Assembly: GCF_001888805.2 (NCBI RefSeq)
Contig: NZ_CP019113.1
Location: forward strand, 1,798,001-1,862,000
DNA from: Enterobacter sp. SA187
Lineage (GTDB): Bacteria > Pseudomonadota > Gammaproteobacteria > Enterobacterales > Enterobacteriaceae
DNA: 64,000 bases
Direction of reading: 5' to 3'
Part shown: one piece after another, positions 8,489-15,870 of the stretch
How positions within the stretch are numbered: position 1 is the stretch's first letter
Layout: each line of letters opens with the position of its first letter
Program-made: the position numbers and the translations under genes
The notes under the pieces: model-generated
Told to the model about the DNA's origin: nothing
The model's database searches: none
Seen by the model: the letters and a program-made list of their open reading frames with translations, nothing else

Positions 8489-8789
8489 AGTCTACCTGTT
8501 GAAAATTTTACGCTTCCGCTGCGGCATAACGGTCCGCGCTTTGAATGCATGGTCGATGCACCGGGTGATGCTACCCATGATAAACCCTTGTGTAATGACA
8601 AAGGTCGTTACGATTGTTGCATGGGGTTGGGAGGAGGGCAAGGTGAGGGGGATTGCTTAAATGTTGTCCGGGATGAGCGAGAAGCGGATATAATCATCAG
8701 GTGTAATCCGCTTAAAAACAAGTGCCTGTGTTAATTTGTAAGCGAAGCCGTTAAGCAAAAACAATGTTTAAATAATTAGTGGAGAGATC
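8489..8789. other. ytjB upstream region and left edge of accessory island
   Basis: No convincing gene. Short frames here lack ribosome-binding sites and similarity I recognise. A hairpin AAGCGGAT (8682-8689) / ATCCGCTT (8706-8713) is visible without a T-tract, so it is not an obvious terminator. The ytjB promoter must lie here. The left boundary of the island is somewhere in this stretch or just after it; I found no direct repeat marking it. Confidence 0.5.
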
Positions 8790-9131
8790 ATGGGCGTAGA
8801 GTTCCATATAACACGAGCTGATTTTTGGGCGGATAATGAAGAAGCCCAAATAACGCCTGAGGAGTGGCTTTCCCTTATCGATAGCGACAGCGAATTAACG
8901 ATAAACCTTAAAAATGGCGACTATCATGCTTTGTGGTCAGGTGCTTCATCGCACGATGAGGCATGGCTTGACTGGAGCGATGGCAATATCTACACCAAAT
9001 GGCCAGACACGCAGCTATACAGAAAGATGTTAGATATCGCTGGGCGCCTCAACGCTCGGGTAATGGACGACGATGGTAATATTTACAGCGCCCCATCTGA
9101 CTGGGAGTATGAACCTTCTTCTACTGATTAA
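8790..9131 (+). CDS. Small acidic protein of unknown function
   Basis: A 113-residue soluble acidic protein; ATG 8790 follows GTGGAGAGATC, a good ribosome-binding site. The sequence is rich in Trp and Asp (EEWLSLID, WLDWSDGNIYTKWPD, LNARVMDDDGNIYSA) and has no signal peptide or membrane segment. I recall similar conserved hypothetical proteins in enterobacteria but no assigned function. Orphan position in a variable island and acidic composition would suit an immunity-type protein, which is only a guess. Base composition is closer to the core genome than that of the next two genes. Confidence 0.75.
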   Translation: MGVEFHITRADFWADNEEAQITPEEWLSLIDSDSELTINLKNGDYHALWSGASSHDEAWLDWSDGNIYTKWPDTQLYRKMLDIAGRLNARVMDDDGNIYSAPSDWEYEPSSTD

Positions 9132-9328
9132 CGTCCGCTTCGGGCGTGAAACAGACGAGCTAACTGAGTTGATGGTCCGCCATGAGCGAGGAACAGACAT
9201 TTACTTAACTGGATGCCAAAAGACTTCATACTATAGCTCATCCATTATGGTTGACTTGAAGCGGCAGATTATTCAAGCTGCGAAGCTGATCATTATCATA
9301 CAGATGGTTGAGTCGGGAGTTTTCAGGA

Positions 9329-10147
9329 ATGGAAAGACATCGCCCACATGGTCGTACCGTAACCGCATTAGAAGCAGATGTACTTAAACTTCGGGCACTA
9401 GAAATGGTCTTGGTGCTTTTCTATGTGGAAAACCTGAAAGATTTTATTAGCAGTTCTGTTAACGTCACAAAAAGGTTAAGAAAAATTATTGACAGTACGC
9501 AATCTACAGCAAATGACCAAAAGAAAATTAGCTTTAAAGAAGCACATGAATTACTCCTTTCGGAAGGAGTCATAACACAAGAAGAAAGCTTACAATTGAT
9601 AGAAATGATTGACTACCGTAATACTATAGGCCATGAGATCCACAGAATAACGATAGATGTTGGAGCATACGCTAATCTTGGTGAGCAGGATCTTCCTAAC
9701 GGACATAAAATAGCACAATATAATTACTCAGCTGTCCAGCACATACAGAATCTTAGAAAAAATATAGAAGAAAAAATGATGGATAAATCATTTTGCTTTG
9801 AACTATCTTTCGACGCTTTGGCATTTAATGCCGCCGAGCAAACATATCTTAAAGAAATTAAGAGATTAAAGAAAAAAGTTAACGACCAAATTAATAAGTT
9901 GAACGTTACTATAGATGCTACGAATGAAATAATCAGAAGAATTCCGCATGAAGTTATGGATGCTGTACAGCCCGGCCATCCGAAAAACACCAAGAACAAT
10001 GGCACATTTAGCCCAGAAGGTACGAAAGGAATGTTCATGTTATATGATGCAAAAGCCAGTCCGTTGGCAGTTGCTTATATAATGAGGATATCATATCGCA
10101 CTGCTTTAAGATGGTATAAAAAGTGGAGTGAAAATCATAAAAAATAA
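9329..10147 (+). CDS. HEPN-motif protein with C-terminal helix-turn-helix, function unknown
   Basis: Predicted 272 residues; not recognised as a named family. Residues 95-102 read DYRNTIGH. The Arg97-Asn98-x3-His102 spacing fits the R-x4-6-H signature of HEPN RNase and nucleotidyltransferase-partner domains, set within an all-helical N-terminal half. A Lys-rich coiled coil spans about 170-205. The last about 35 residues, including AVAYIMRISYRTALRWYKKW, look like a helix-turn-helix. I chose ATG 9329 (GGGAG upstream) over TTG 9308. The gene is strongly AT-rich beside GC-rich core genes, a sign of transfer. It converges on the ATPase gene. A role in phage defence is inference only. Confidence 0.7.
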   Translation: MERHRPHGRTVTALEADVLKLRALEMVLVLFYVENLKDFISSSVNVTKRLRKIIDSTQSTANDQKKISFKEAHELLLSEGVITQEESLQLIEMIDYRNTIGHEIHRITIDVGAYANLGEQDLPNGHKIAQYNYSAVQHIQNLRKNIEEKMMDKSFCFELSFDALAFNAAEQTYLKEIKRLKKKVNDQINKLNVTIDATNEIIRRIPHEVMDAVQPGHPKNTKNNGTFSPEGTKGMFMLYDAKASPLAVAYIMRISYRTALRWYKKWSENHKK

Positions 10148-10521
10148 GTAAGGCGGATGAATTTTAAATTAAACACCATCGTATATAAATATTGCTTTAT
10201 TTCATGTGGGTTCTTTATTTTATCTTTTTTTTGACATATTAATGTATATGGATTGAAATTACCTATTAGCATCCCCATGATAGCTTCACTCTTATTTGAG
10301 ATTTTCACTAAGTTATTGACGGGATTTGATACTTGTAATGTCCGTTTCCAGGCAAGAATCGGACACGTAACCTGATTTAAAGTTCCGCTGCGGGCGAGGG
10401 CGGCCATTATATTTAGTGCTACTTTCTAACATTAATGCACATCAAGAAAAATTAAAGAGATAACAGACCGATTTGAACAAGGCCTGTTATCCGGAATGTT
10501 TATTAATATGAGGTATTTTTT
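10148..10521. other. Gene-poor AT-rich gap between convergent genes
   Basis: 374 bp with no supported gene. A minus-strand frame (10135-10407) overlaps the preceding coding end and looks non-coding. An inverted repeat TGTCCG (10339-10344) / CGGACA (10360-10365) lies next to a GC-rich patch (10381-10406) that differs sharply in composition from its surroundings, suggesting patched-together mobile DNA. No clear terminator is seen. Confidence 0.5.
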
Positions 10522-12144
10522 TCAAGAATATACAGATTCTGTTAATCCATCCAAACATTCTATAACAAAACGCTTGGCCTCTTGGTTATCTCTCACTAAG
10601 GTCATAATTTTAGTTTCATAAAATGCACGGTTTGGACAGTTAAGCCTGCGAATAATTTTATCTATCATACCAGTTCGCCTAATTGAATATCTTTCTATCA
10701 AGAAACTAACGTCTTTTCGTTCAAGAGCATCTTCATAAATCGATAGCTCATTGTTATAAATATCTCCAGCATTGATTGATACGGTTTTATTTTCGAAGCC
10801 GGCTCTATGACTTGGTATTAACTGATTAAACATCCATCTTACTGATTTATTAACCGCAAGGCTACATAAATCCTTCTTTTTTGAAGAATCAATTAATACG
10901 GTAAGAATATCTTTCTTAATATCATTCATAACTGAATCATCAATTTCAAAAATATCACCGTACTTTTTTATAAAGAACTCTATCATTACAGGGTGATAGA
11001 ATATTGATTCAATAGAGTGATATTTAAGAGTAAAGATAAAATCACTTTTTAAGCTATCAATTTCTTCTGCTTTCTTATTATCATTGTCAACCAAACCAAA
11101 TGCATTAACCCATCCTAGCTTATCATTACCTCTGATGCCTCTGACCGAAATAGCTACATCTTCACACCCCTCCTTCGGGATTAACGAAACATCAGGAAAA
11201 ACTGATTTATAAAGTCCTATATCAAGACTTGAGTTTATTCCCTCTATGAAAATAACTTTCTCTTTTGCACCGATAATATCTTTTTTTATGTGATCAGGAA
11301 TTGAACCGGGATCTCTTATAAGTTCCGTTTCCCACGAGGTTGCGATTTCAGAAGTATATTTACACGACTTTACCAAAAGGATTTGTGAATTATCCATATC
11401 TGAAGCAAGGCCTATGTCGTGTGTTGAAACAATGAAAAAGCAATCAGGCCTGATTGCTATCAGTTCTGATAGCAAGGGAGATGAAACAGACCTATGTAAA
11501 TGCCTTTCAGGCTCATCAATAATAAAAAGAGTACCTGGCAATGCTGATATAACATCAGCGGATATAGTTATGGCATTTTTCTCACCATCAGATAATTGAG
11601 ATATAGAGTAAATTGCTGGCGGATTATATTTTGAATTCACTGCTGTAATATTATCTTCATCATCGTGTTCTATAGTGATAGGCATTCCTGATGATATTAA
11701 AACTGAATTAATTATTTCTTTAGGTGACACACTAACCTTCAGCGCTCCATCTATGTCTCTTGCGTCTACTTTATCGGCAACATCTCTATTTCTTCTATTA
11801 ATTGCTTTTTTTAATCTAATGACAGGAAGTTTGCTTTGTCTTGCATCATCGACTTTCCAACGAGAAGTGTTTGAATATCTTACATTGCTTTGAAGATATT
11901 CTAAAGTAGAAGCAAACTCCGAATTCGACATATCAATAACCGATGTGTCAAACCAAATTTGCCTATGTGCAGATATCAATACGATATTATTATAATCTCC
12001 TAGGTTTTTTAGTACGTGATAAATTAGTGATGACTTGCCAGCGCCGTTAGCTCCAAGAATGAAAAGAACCTGTCCTTGATAGATAGGCAATAATCTACCT
12101 TCAATGTTCTCTGAAGGAATAGGAATATTAACATGCTTTTCCAA
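10522..12144 (-). CDS. Fused AAA/ABC-type ATPase and TOPRIM-like (DUF4435-like) protein, OLD/PARIS-like
   Basis: 540 residues, AT-rich. The N-terminal half is an SMC/ABC-class ATPase: Walker A GANGAGKSS (31-39), signature-like SQLSDGEKN (182-190), Walker B TLFIIDEPE (205-213), H-loop STHD (240-243). The second half starts with VIFIEG (Glu301) and continues to GLVDNDN (Asp353 and Asp355) and YHSIESIFYHP (375-385), the order of acidic residues expected of a TOPRIM/DUF4435 nuclease. OLD nucleases and the AriA/AriB pair of PARIS combine these modules. The start is TTG 12144 with a strong AGGAG 7 bp upstream. It is next to a P4-satellite remnant, a common carrier of such systems. Defence function is inferred. 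Confidence 0.8.
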   Translation of the reverse strand: MEKHVNIPIPSENIEGRLLPIYQGQVLFILGANGAGKSSLIYHVLKNLGDYNNIVLISAHRQIWFDTSVIDMSNSEFASTLEYLQSNVRYSNTSRWKVDDARQSKLPVIRLKKAINRRNRDVADKVDARDIDGALKVSVSPKEIINSVLISSGMPITIEHDDEDNITAVNSKYNPPAIYSISQLSDGEKNAITISADVISALPGTLFIIDEPERHLHRSVSSPLLSELIAIRPDCFFIVSTHDIGLASDMDNSQILLVKSCKYTSEIATSWETELIRDPGSIPDHIKKDIIGAKEKVIFIEGINSSLDIGLYKSVFPDVSLIPKEGCEDVAISVRGIRGNDKLGWVNAFGLVDNDNKKAEEIDSLKSDFIFTLKYHSIESIFYHPVMIEFFIKKYGDIFEIDDSVMNDIKKDILTVLIDSSKKKDLCSLAVNKSVRWMFNQLIPSHRAGFENKTVSINAGDIYNNELSIYEDALERKDVSFLIERYSIRRTGMIDKIIRRLNCPNRAFYETKIMTLVRDNQEAKRFVIECLDGLTESVYS

Positions 12145-12466
12145 GTTTTTCTCCTAAACTAGGTAGAGCTACTATTATTTATATCGATCCATTGTATTCT
12201 AATATTTTGGCAGTCGCCACCTTACTTTACTTACCTCTTGTAGCTAGAGTTATCTGCTCGTATTGAATCGGCATGTCTATATTTTTTGATAGGACCGTGT
12301 CTTTAAACAATAACTCAGTTAGCTCGCCCGCTCCTGCCACAAAGCCGTCCTTGAACCAGGTGCCAGACCATTACCGATCCCAGGATATTCTACGGGTCGT
12401 ACAGACATCAGCCCATCTTTCAAACACCTTTGCGAGCCGCTACGCAAACCGTACAGCTAAATCCGC
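12145..12466. other. ATPase gene upstream region and left part of P4-like segment
   Basis: The first about 130 bp are AT-rich and must hold the minus-strand promoter of the ATPase gene. From about 12300 the sequence becomes GC-richer and resembles the leader preceding the P4 immunity region. A frame at 12273-12476 has no ribosome-binding site and I do not call it. Confidence 0.45.
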
Positions 12467-12781
12467 TTGCCGTTAACCGACTCCGGCAGTAGCATCTTCC
12501 CGCACCTGCAAAATCAGGTGCCGGGATTAGCCTCCACGAATTGTTACAGGCGACATAATTTTTATGTCGTGCGTTCGGCTACACCTCAATGGTGGGCCGG
12601 GCGAGGGCGTCGCAAGACGCGCCGGTTTCCTGTAACACCGGTAAGGCTAACCTCGTCCGGTTCCGCCACCCGTGGGATTAGCCTCTCCGCTGGCGGAATA
12701 TTAAACCGTTACAGGAGACTGCCTTATGGCTACCATCCCCGATCAGTTGTACCCGTTACTTACCGTTCCTTTTACTGCTGA
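12467..12781 (+). CDS. Ash-family protein of P4-like satellites (possible remnant)
   Basis: A 104-residue frame containing YVVRSATPQWWAGRGRRKT and RRFPVTPVRL, wording typical of the phage Ash family (Pfam Phage_ASH) encoded across the P4 immunity region. It overlaps the next gene by 56 bp in another frame. The coding status of these frames is debatable, because the same DNA specifies the satellite's immunity RNA and much of the sequence conservation may be RNA-driven. No strong ribosome-binding site is visible. Confidence 0.5.
   Translation: MPLTDSGSSIFPHLQNQVPGLASTNCYRRHNFYVVRSATPQWWAGRGRRKTRRFPVTPVRLTSSGSATRGISLSAGGILNRYRRLPYGYHPRSVVPVTYRSFYC
12515..12700 (+). ncRNA. P4-like CI immunity RNA region (candidate)
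   Basis: GGGATTAGCCTC occurs twice (12523-12534 and 12674-12685), and between them GGCTAACC (12645-12652) can pair through GGCTAA with either TTAGCC. A perfect 8-bp hairpin CGACATAA/TTATGTCG (12551-12569) lies between the first copy and GGCTAACC. In satellite P4, immunity is set by a small RNA whose seqB pairs with seqA and seqC around it to cause premature termination, and this arrangement has the same order. RNA ends cannot be set from sequence. Confidence 0.5.
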
Positions 12782-13178
12782 CACCGATTTCACCGTGCTG
12801 GCGGATCATTGCGAGCACTTCGCCGAAGCGCTGATTGAAAGCGACGATCCGGCGCTGCGCCTCGCCATGTGCGGACGGCTCAATGCCTGCCTGATGCTGC
12901 TCCAGCCCACGCTGAATGAGGTGATACCGCCACATCTGGTTGCGGCGCTCACGGTGGATACGCCGCCTGCGGAACCGCCCCGTTTCGAACCGGAATCTGA
13001 CCTGTTATGTGAATACTGTCTTACGTTAACGCGCGTGCTCAACAGCCAGTCGCTGCCGCCGGACATGGAAAAAACCCTCACCGGGCTGCTCTGTGAACTG
13101 GTGTGGTATTTCACGGACATCATGAAAGCCCCGCGCTGGGTGCGAACGCAGGCGGGCATGCAGGAACTGGAGGCGTAG
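12726..13178 (+). CDS. P4-satellite-type small protein of unknown function
   Basis: A 150-residue acidic helical protein starting at ATG 12726 behind GTTACAGGAGACTGCCTT, a good ribosome-binding site of the form often seen after the P4 immunity region. No signal peptide, membrane segment or catalytic motif is visible. It is rich in Leu and Pro, with Cys-containing segments (LCEYCLTLTRVL, LLCELVWYF). GC content and codon use are like the core genome, unlike the ATPase gene. No satellite replication, integrase or packaging genes follow, so this is probably a stranded remnant. Function unknown. Confidence 0.65.
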   Translation: MATIPDQLYPLLTVPFTADTDFTVLADHCEHFAEALIESDDPALRLAMCGRLNACLMLLQPTLNEVIPPHLVAALTVDTPPAEPPRFEPESDLLCEYCLTLTRVLNSQSLPPDMEKTLTGLLCELVWYFTDIMKAPRWVRTQAGMQELEA

Positions 13179-13296
13179 CGTATCGGTAAAAGCCCTGCCG
13201 GGTACCCTCTCTCCGGGCCCGGCAGCACTGCACAATTCCACATGAAGCTGTTGCCAGAAGCGATGGTTACAGGGTAGCCTCATGCGTTATTTTCCT

Positions 13297-13421
13297 TATA
13301 CCCGTCATACTTCAGGTTGCAGGTGTGTTGGCTTTCCTCGTTCACCCCGGTCACTTACTTATGTAAGCTCCCGGGGACTCACTGCGTCGCCGCCTTCCTG
13401 CAACCCGAATTATTCAGGGTA
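13297..13421. repeat. ERIC (intergenic repeat unit) upstream of serB
   Basis: The central palindrome, read on the minus strand, gives GAGCTTACATAAGTAAGTGA and then CCGGGGTG, the ERIC core. The outer arms ATACCCGTC...TTCAGGTTGCAGG and CCTGCAACCCGAATTATTCA form the long inverted repeat of a full-length element of about 125 bp. It sits between the island and serB and could mark a rearrangement junction. Confidence 0.9.
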
Positions 13422-13460
13422 AAGACAATTTCCGACGCGAACGTGTAAACAGGAGCATTA

Positions 13461-14432
13461 ATGCTTAACAGTCTGACCTGGTGCGATCTGCCTGAAGAGG
13501 TTTCTCAGTGGCCTGGATTGCCGCTCTCGTTAAGTGGCGATGAGGTGATGCCGCTGGATTATCATGCCGGTCGCAGCGGCTGGCTGCTTTACGGTCGCGA
13601 TCTGAATAAAGCGCGCCTGACGGAGTATCAGCGTAAGCTGGGCGCAGCCATGGTGATTGTGGCGGCCTGGGGCGTGGATGAGTACCAGGTGATCCGCCTG
13701 GCAGGCTCGCTGACGCCGCGCGCCACCCGTCTGGCGCACGATGCCGGGCTGGACGTCGCGCCGCTCGGCAAGATCCCGCACCTGAAAACGCCAGGATTAC
13801 TGGTGATGGACATGGACTCCACCGCCATCCAGATCGAATGCATTGATGAGATTGCCAAACTGGCGGGCACCGGCGAAATGGTGGCGGAAGTCACCGAACG
13901 CGCCATGCGCGGCGAACTGGATTTCACCGAAAGCCTGCGCAGCCGCGTGGCGACCTTAAAAGGGGCCGACGCCAATATCCTGCGCCAGGTGCGCGATGAT
14001 TTACCGCTGATGCCGGGCCTCACGCAACTGGTGCTGAAGTTACAGTCACTGGACTGGAAAGTCGCCATTGCCTCCGGCGGTTTCACCTTCTTCGCCGATT
14101 ACCTGCGCGACAAGCTGCACCTGACGGCGGTGGTCGCCAACGAACTGGAAATCATGGACGGCAGGCTCACCGGCCATGTGCTGGGCGACATCGTGGATGC
14201 GCAGTACAAAGCGAAAACGCTGAAACGTCTGGCGGAAAAATATGACGTGCCCTTTGAGCAGACCGTGGCCATTGGCGATGGCGCAAACGATCTGCCGATG
14301 ATTAAAGCGGCAGGGCTGGGCATTGCCTATCACGCCAAGCCAAAAGTGAACGAAAAGACAGAAGTGACGATCCGTCACGCTGACCTGATGGGCGTGTTCT
14401 GCATCCTGTCGGGCAGCATGAATCAGAAATAA
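13461..14432 (+). CDS. serB: Phosphoserine phosphatase
   Basis: Final step of serine synthesis: dephosphorylates O-phospho-L-serine in the cytosol. 323 residues (E. coli 322). HAD-superfamily motifs are MDMDSTAIQIE (nucleophile Asp near residue 115), IASGGFTFF (motif II), and AIGDGANDLPMI (motif IV). The N-terminal about 100 residues form the regulatory part typical of enterobacterial SerB. ATG 13461 follows AACAGGAGCATTA. It is followed 10 bp later by radA and probably heads serB-radA-nadR. Confidence 0.98.
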   Translation: MLNSLTWCDLPEEVSQWPGLPLSLSGDEVMPLDYHAGRSGWLLYGRDLNKARLTEYQRKLGAAMVIVAAWGVDEYQVIRLAGSLTPRATRLAHDAGLDVAPLGKIPHLKTPGLLVMDMDSTAIQIECIDEIAKLAGTGEMVAEVTERAMRGELDFTESLRSRVATLKGADANILRQVRDDLPLMPGLTQLVLKLQSLDWKVAIASGGFTFFADYLRDKLHLTAVVANELEIMDGRLTGHVLGDIVDAQYKAKTLKRLAEKYDVPFEQTVAIGDGANDLPMIKAAGLGIAYHAKPKVNEKTEVTIRHADLMGVFCILSGSMNQK

Positions 14433-14442
14433 CGAGGTAAAA

Positions 14443-15825
14443 GTGGCAAAAGCTCCGAAACGCGCATTTGTATGTAATGAATGTGGTGCCGATTATCCGC
14501 GCTGGCAGGGGCAGTGCAGCGCCTGTCATGCCTGGAACACCATCACCGAAGTGCGTGTGGCGGCATCGCCCGTGGTTGCCCGTAACGAGCGCCTGAGCGG
14601 CTATGCCGGTAATGCGGGCGGCTCGAAAGTGCAGAAGCTCTCCGAGATCAGCCTTGAGGAATTGCCGCGCTTTTCCACCGGCTTTAAAGAATTTGACCGT
14701 GTGCTGGGCGGCGGCGTGGTGCCGGGCAGCGCAATACTTATCGGCGGCAACCCCGGCGCGGGCAAGTCCACGCTGCTGCTGCAAACGCTGTGCAAGCTGT
14801 CCGAGCAGATGAAAACTCTGTACGTCACCGGGGAAGAGTCGCTGCAACAGGTGGCGATGCGCGCGCACCGTCTGGGCCTGCCGACGGCGAATCTCAATAT
14901 GCTGTCTGAAACCAGCATTGAAGACATCTGCACTATCGCCGATGAAGAGCAGCCGAAGCTGATGGTCATCGACTCCATCCAGGTGATGCATATGGCGGAT
15001 ATTCAATCGTCGCCGGGCAGCGTGGCGCAGGTGCGCGAAGGGGCGGCCTATCTGACGCGCTACGCCAAAACGCGCGGCGTGGCCATTGTGATGGTCGGCC
15101 ACGTCACCAAAGACGGCTCGCTGGCCGGGCCAAAAGTGCTGGAGCACTGCATCGACTGTTCGGTGCTGCTGGACGGCGATGCCGATTCCCGCTTCCGCAC
15201 GCTGCGCAGCCATAAAAACCGCTTCGGCGCGGTTAACGAACTCGGCGTGTTCGCCATGACCGAGCAGGGCCTGCGCGAAGTGAGCAACCCGTCCGCCATC
15301 TTCTTAAGCCGTGGCGATGAAGTTACTGCCGGCAGTTCGGTAATGGTGGTATGGGAAGGCACGCGCCCGCTGCTGGTGGAAATTCAGGCGCTGGTGGATC
15401 AGTCGATGATGGCTAACCCGCGCCGCGTGGCCGTTGGTCTTGAGCAAAACCGTCTGGCGATTTTGCTGGCGGTGCTGCACCGTCACGGCGGCCTGCAAAT
15501 GTCGGATCAGGACGTGTTCGTTAACGTGGTCGGCGGCGTAAAAGTCACCGAAACCAGCGCGGACCTGGCGCTGCTGCTGGCGATGGTCTCCAGCCTGCGC
15601 GACCGCCCGCTGCCGGACGATCTGGTGGTGTTCGGCGAAGTGGGGCTGGCGGGCGAGATCCGCCCGGTGCCGAGCGGGCAGGAGCGTATCTCGGAGGCAG
15701 CCAAACATGGCTTCAAACGCGCCATCGTGCCTGCGGCCAACGTGCCGAAAAAGCCGCCTGCCGGGATGCAAGTCTTTGGTGTCAAGAAGCTTTCTGATGC
15801 GCTATCTGTTTTTGACGACTTATAA
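14443..15825 (+). CDS. radA: DNA repair protein RadA (branch-migration helicase)
   Basis: RecA-like ATPase that processes recombination intermediates and drives branch migration. 460 residues, starting at GTG 14443 with ACGAGGTAAAA upstream. Domains in order: zinc finger (Cys11, Cys14, Cys25, Cys28); RecA core with Walker A GGNPGAGKST (about 103-112); the RadA-specific KNRFG motif; and a C-terminal Lon-protease-like domain (about 285-460). The gap of 10 bp after serB and about 45 bp to nadR indicates one operon. Confidence 0.98.
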   Translation: MAKAPKRAFVCNECGADYPRWQGQCSACHAWNTITEVRVAASPVVARNERLSGYAGNAGGSKVQKLSEISLEELPRFSTGFKEFDRVLGGGVVPGSAILIGGNPGAGKSTLLLQTLCKLSEQMKTLYVTGEESLQQVAMRAHRLGLPTANLNMLSETSIEDICTIADEEQPKLMVIDSIQVMHMADIQSSPGSVAQVREGAAYLTRYAKTRGVAIVMVGHVTKDGSLAGPKVLEHCIDCSVLLDGDADSRFRTLRSHKNRFGAVNELGVFAMTEQGLREVSNPSAIFLSRGDEVTAGSSVMVVWEGTRPLLVEIQALVDQSMMANPRRVAVGLEQNRLAILLAVLHRHGGLQMSDQDVFVNVVGGVKVTETSADLALLLAMVSSLRDRPLPDDLVVFGEVGLAGEIRPVPSGQERISEAAKHGFKRAIVPAANVPKKPPAGMQVFGVKKLSDALSVFDDL

Positions 15826-15870
15826 TGATTTATTAAGCGGAAACTAACCGCACTGATGCAGGAGGCACCT

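Noticed and set aside
8682..8713. Hairpin AAGCGGAT/ATCCGCTT upstream of the small acidic gene
   Set aside because: No T-tract on either strand and a 16-nt loop; not enough to call a terminator or attachment site.
9073..9387. 104-codon frame spanning the end of the small acidic gene and the start of the HEPN-motif gene
   Set aside because: Overlaps two better-supported genes in other frames, no ribosome-binding site, composition not coding-like.
10135..10407. Minus-strand 90-codon frame between the convergent island genes
   Set aside because: Crosses a sharp composition break, overlaps the end of the HEPN-motif gene and has no ribosome-binding site.
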